From Apostichopus japonicus (taxonomy: Eukaryota; Echinodermata; Holothuroidea; Aspidochirotida; Stichopodidae), in NCBI RefSeq assembly GCF_037975245.1, contig NC_092573.1, positions 2,604,501 through 2,668,500 on the forward strand: a stretch of 64,000 nt of DNA, given 5' to 3'. Below the pieces are notes generated by a model. It ran no database searches, was not told where the DNA came from, and saw only the letters and a list, made by a program, of their open reading frames with translations. The position numbers and the translations under genes are program-made. Positions within the stretch are counted from its first letter, which is position 1. Every line of letters begins with the position of its first letter. This document shows, piece by piece, positions 63,101 to 64,000 of this stretch.

Positions 63101-64000
63101 TTGAACATCATCCAGAGAAACAACAATGCAATCATTGGAGAAGTCACATGGGATTGCAGTCCAGAGTTTGAGGCCAACAGGGACGACCCGTTCAGTTTTG
63201 TGAAAGACACTTCTTTCATTTCATTCCAGAAATGGTTGATGAGAACACATGGTAGCATACAATTTTGGTTGAGAACTTCTTCACAGAGTGGCCTTTTGCT
63301 CTTCAATCATGGAAAGGGAGGTAGTTTTTTCGCCACAGAGCTCTGGAAGGGAAGGTTACGGATTCTTTTCAACGGGGGAGGAGACACTTCTGGCATCTTG
63401 TCTTCCGTCAGCCTAGATGATGGCAAGTGGCATTTTCTGAAATTGTCTGTATCGCAAAGAGAGTTAGAAATTAGTATCGATTTGGATCCAGAGACATTTC
63501 CTCTTGATGAAGCATTAAGTTTCAGCTTTACCGGTTACTTGTATATCGGTGGGGTTGTTCATCGTGCAAGACAGCAGGCAGTTACGGTAGGTCTCCACTC
63601 CATCGTTCATCCAACATCTGGGGGTTCCTTTGAAGGCTGCATGCGTGACATCGAACTGGACAATGAGCAGTTAACGTTAGGTGATACTCAAGTCACTCAT
63701 GGGATCGAAGTAGGTTGTGTGTACCAGTTTCCTTGTTCTGATCAACCATGCGTTAACAGGAACGATGTTTGTCACGACATCGGCATCTCCGAGTATGAAT
63801 GCGTATGTCCGTCCTGTCAAGTAGTGACCCCTCCGACCAATAAAAGCTCATCATTACCGTCGCTAGATCCCACCGCTGCCACCGATGTAGTCAGGGAGGA
63901 TGCACGACCACTTTATATGGTCAGCCCACTCTCTGTCAGTGAGGGTAGTGGCGCTCTCCTGACCATTGTAAATATACGATTAAACTTTAATTTAGATGAC
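42096..64000 (+). CDS. CSPG4: CSPG4/NG2-like proteoglycan, 5' part (gene runs off the window)
   Basis: Exons 42096-42174 and 62628-64000 (open to the edge) give 484 residues. CSPG4 is a large type I membrane proteoglycan that links the cell surface to matrix and growth factors; this is family knowledge. Residues 1-26 form a signal peptide (hydrophobic core IIILSLFWIL). Two laminin G domains follow, about 28-203 and 204-390, each closed by a Cys pair (173/203 and 364/390). They carry CSPG4-like phrases: LKLPLQ, DHLLLRLRRGQVQAEL, LYIGGK, RGCMQNVYVN, YIGGV, FEGCMRDIEL. A short Cys-rich EGF-like module occupies 396-423, then a Ser/Thr-rich linker with a sequon at Asn431. MVSPLSVSEGSGALL starts the first CSPG repeat, as in vertebrate ISPLVVAEGGTAWL. 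Vertebrate CSPG4 exceeds 2,300 residues, so most of the protein lies outside. Intron 1 is about 20.5 kb, phase 1. The symbol marks family membership; orthology was not tested. Confidence 0.88.
43000..43240 (-). mobile_element. tRNA-derived SINE
   Basis: On the - strand the head (43240-43174) folds like a tRNA: GGAGTG pairs with CACTCC, the A box is TAGCTCAGTGG (43233-43223) and the B-box-like sequence is GGTTCGAGTCA (43189-43179). A body of about 170 bp follows, with the palindromic phrase AAGCCAATGAGGCTT near 43052-43070. The body and the lack of a clean anticodon loop argue for a SINE, not a tRNA gene. It differs from the SINE at 18571, though both carry an AAGCC/GGCTT hairpin. The end near 43000 is approximate. 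Confidence 0.7.
51668..51860 (-). mobile_element. LINE-like 3' end with ATGAAA-type tail
   Basis: Read on the - strand, a C/G hairpin segment (GGTCTGCCTCGTAAGAG...CTCAGACC, near 51795-51760) is followed by an AT-rich stretch and a tail of repeated ATGAAA/AAATGAA units at 51700-51668. Hairpin plus short tandem tail is typical of CR1/L2-like 3' ends in marine invertebrates. The reverse transcriptase is missing, so it is a 5'-truncated copy or a SINE using that tail. Confidence 0.55.
53170..54045. repeat. 58-bp minisatellite with 126-bp higher-order unit
   Basis: The unit carries ATGAGTGTTAGGACAGGCAG, CCTAGCTAGAA and GAGTATGAGTACAA. Early copies are spaced 62, 58, 58 and 58 bp. Further right, a dimer of about 126 bp appears (ATACTGTAGG at 53465, 53591 and 53717, then 53901), in which alternate copies carry ACAAACAACCTTGCTAG. 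The long - strand frames with YSYS repeats are artefacts of this array. Confidence 0.9.
56211..57177. mobile_element. Foldback-type element with 26-bp subterminal repeats
   Basis: The element is about 56219-57169 (951 bp). Left end GGGGTACAC...CAGTCCGACAAG is mirrored at the right by CTTGTCGGACTG-like sequence ending GTGTACCC. Inside each end lie several copies of a 26-bp repeat, in opposite orientation (left 56255-56370, right 56990-57145), with the core CAGTCCGAAAATGAAATACA. Flanks AAATGATG and AAATTATG match at 7 of 8. The centre is TA-rich and has no transposase. Confidence 0.75.
60587..61256. repeat. Large inverted repeat plus direct duplication
   Basis: Arms 60650-60850 and 61074-61255 are inverted copies of each other with small indels. 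For example, CAAGTAAACTTGCACC ends the left arm and GGTGCAAGTTTACTTG starts the right. A block of about 55 bp (AAAGCTGCTAGTAAA...) at 60587-60641 recurs in direct orientation at 60851-60905, so duplication and inversion both occurred. The RNA would form a long imperfect hairpin with a loop of about 220 nt. Confidence 0.8.
62072..62434. mobile_element. hAT-type MITE with perfect 8-bp duplication
   Basis: The element is 62080-62426 (347 bp), flanked by identical GTCTAGAG (62072-62079 and 62427-62434). The left end reads CAGGGGTTCCCTAAC and the reverse complement of the right end reads CAGGGTTACCCTAAC. Both form and target size fit hAT. Internal GGGGTTCGTG phrases recur near both ends. It sits about 200 bp upstream of the CSPG4-like exon 2 acceptor. 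Confidence 0.88.
62628..64000 (+). CDS. CSPG4: CSPG4-like exon 2, two LamG domains (partial)
   Basis: Acceptor CTTATTCACAG ends at 62627. The frame stays open for 457 codons to the window edge. It begins VSFYGSSYLKLPLQ, as vertebrate CSPG4 does just after its signal peptide (SFFGENHLEVPV). One uninterrupted exon carries both LamG domains. Confidence 0.92.

Overview
This is a window of animal nuclear DNA. It is AT-rich, with long introns, standard GT-AG splice sites, many homopolymer and dinucleotide runs, and a high density of non-autonomous transposons. No prokaryotic gene organisation, rRNA, functional tRNA or CRISPR array was seen. Proteins and repeats fit a marine invertebrate deuterostome. 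An echinoderm such as a sea cucumber is my best guess, but that rests on general resemblance and was not tested.

Two genes can be read with confidence, both on the + strand. (1) A complete ELL gene (RNA polymerase II elongation factor ELL/ELL2 family) runs from 6457 to 32069 in 11 coding exons. I rebuilt it by hand from splice sites, reading phase and similarity to vertebrate ELL. All phases join, giving 1782 nt and 593 residues: the ELL N-terminal domain, a winged-helix-like segment, a Ser/Pro-rich linker and the C-terminal occludin/ELL homology domain. (2) The 5' part of a chondroitin sulfate proteoglycan 4 (CSPG4/NG2)-like gene has a signal-peptide exon at 42096-42174, an intron of about 20.5 kb, and a large exon from 62628 past the window end. 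That exon encodes two laminin G domains, a short Cys-rich EGF-like module and the start of the first CSPG repeat. A third item, 2237-2459, looks like the last coding exon of an upstream gene that I cannot identify.

Layout: 1-2.5 kb, end of an unidentified gene; 2.5-6.4 kb, intergenic with a hAT-type MITE; 6.4-32.1 kb, ELL; 32.1-42.1 kb, intergenic with a TTAA-flanked MITE and a nested pair of hAT-like elements; 42.1-64 kb, CSPG4-like. The introns hold a LINE reverse-transcriptase remnant, two tRNA-derived SINEs, a LINE-like 3' end, several minisatellites, a foldback-type element, a large inverted repeat and a hAT MITE with a perfect 8-bp target duplication close to CSPG4 exon 2.

The two genes are not functionally linked as far as is known: ELL is nuclear and CSPG4 is a cell-surface proteoglycan. 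The most interesting material is the transposon archaeology, possible splice variation in ELL (a NAGNAG acceptor, a candidate 33-nt cassette exon, G-runs beside a weak donor) and upstream ORFs in front of both genes. I found no convincing new multi-gene system.
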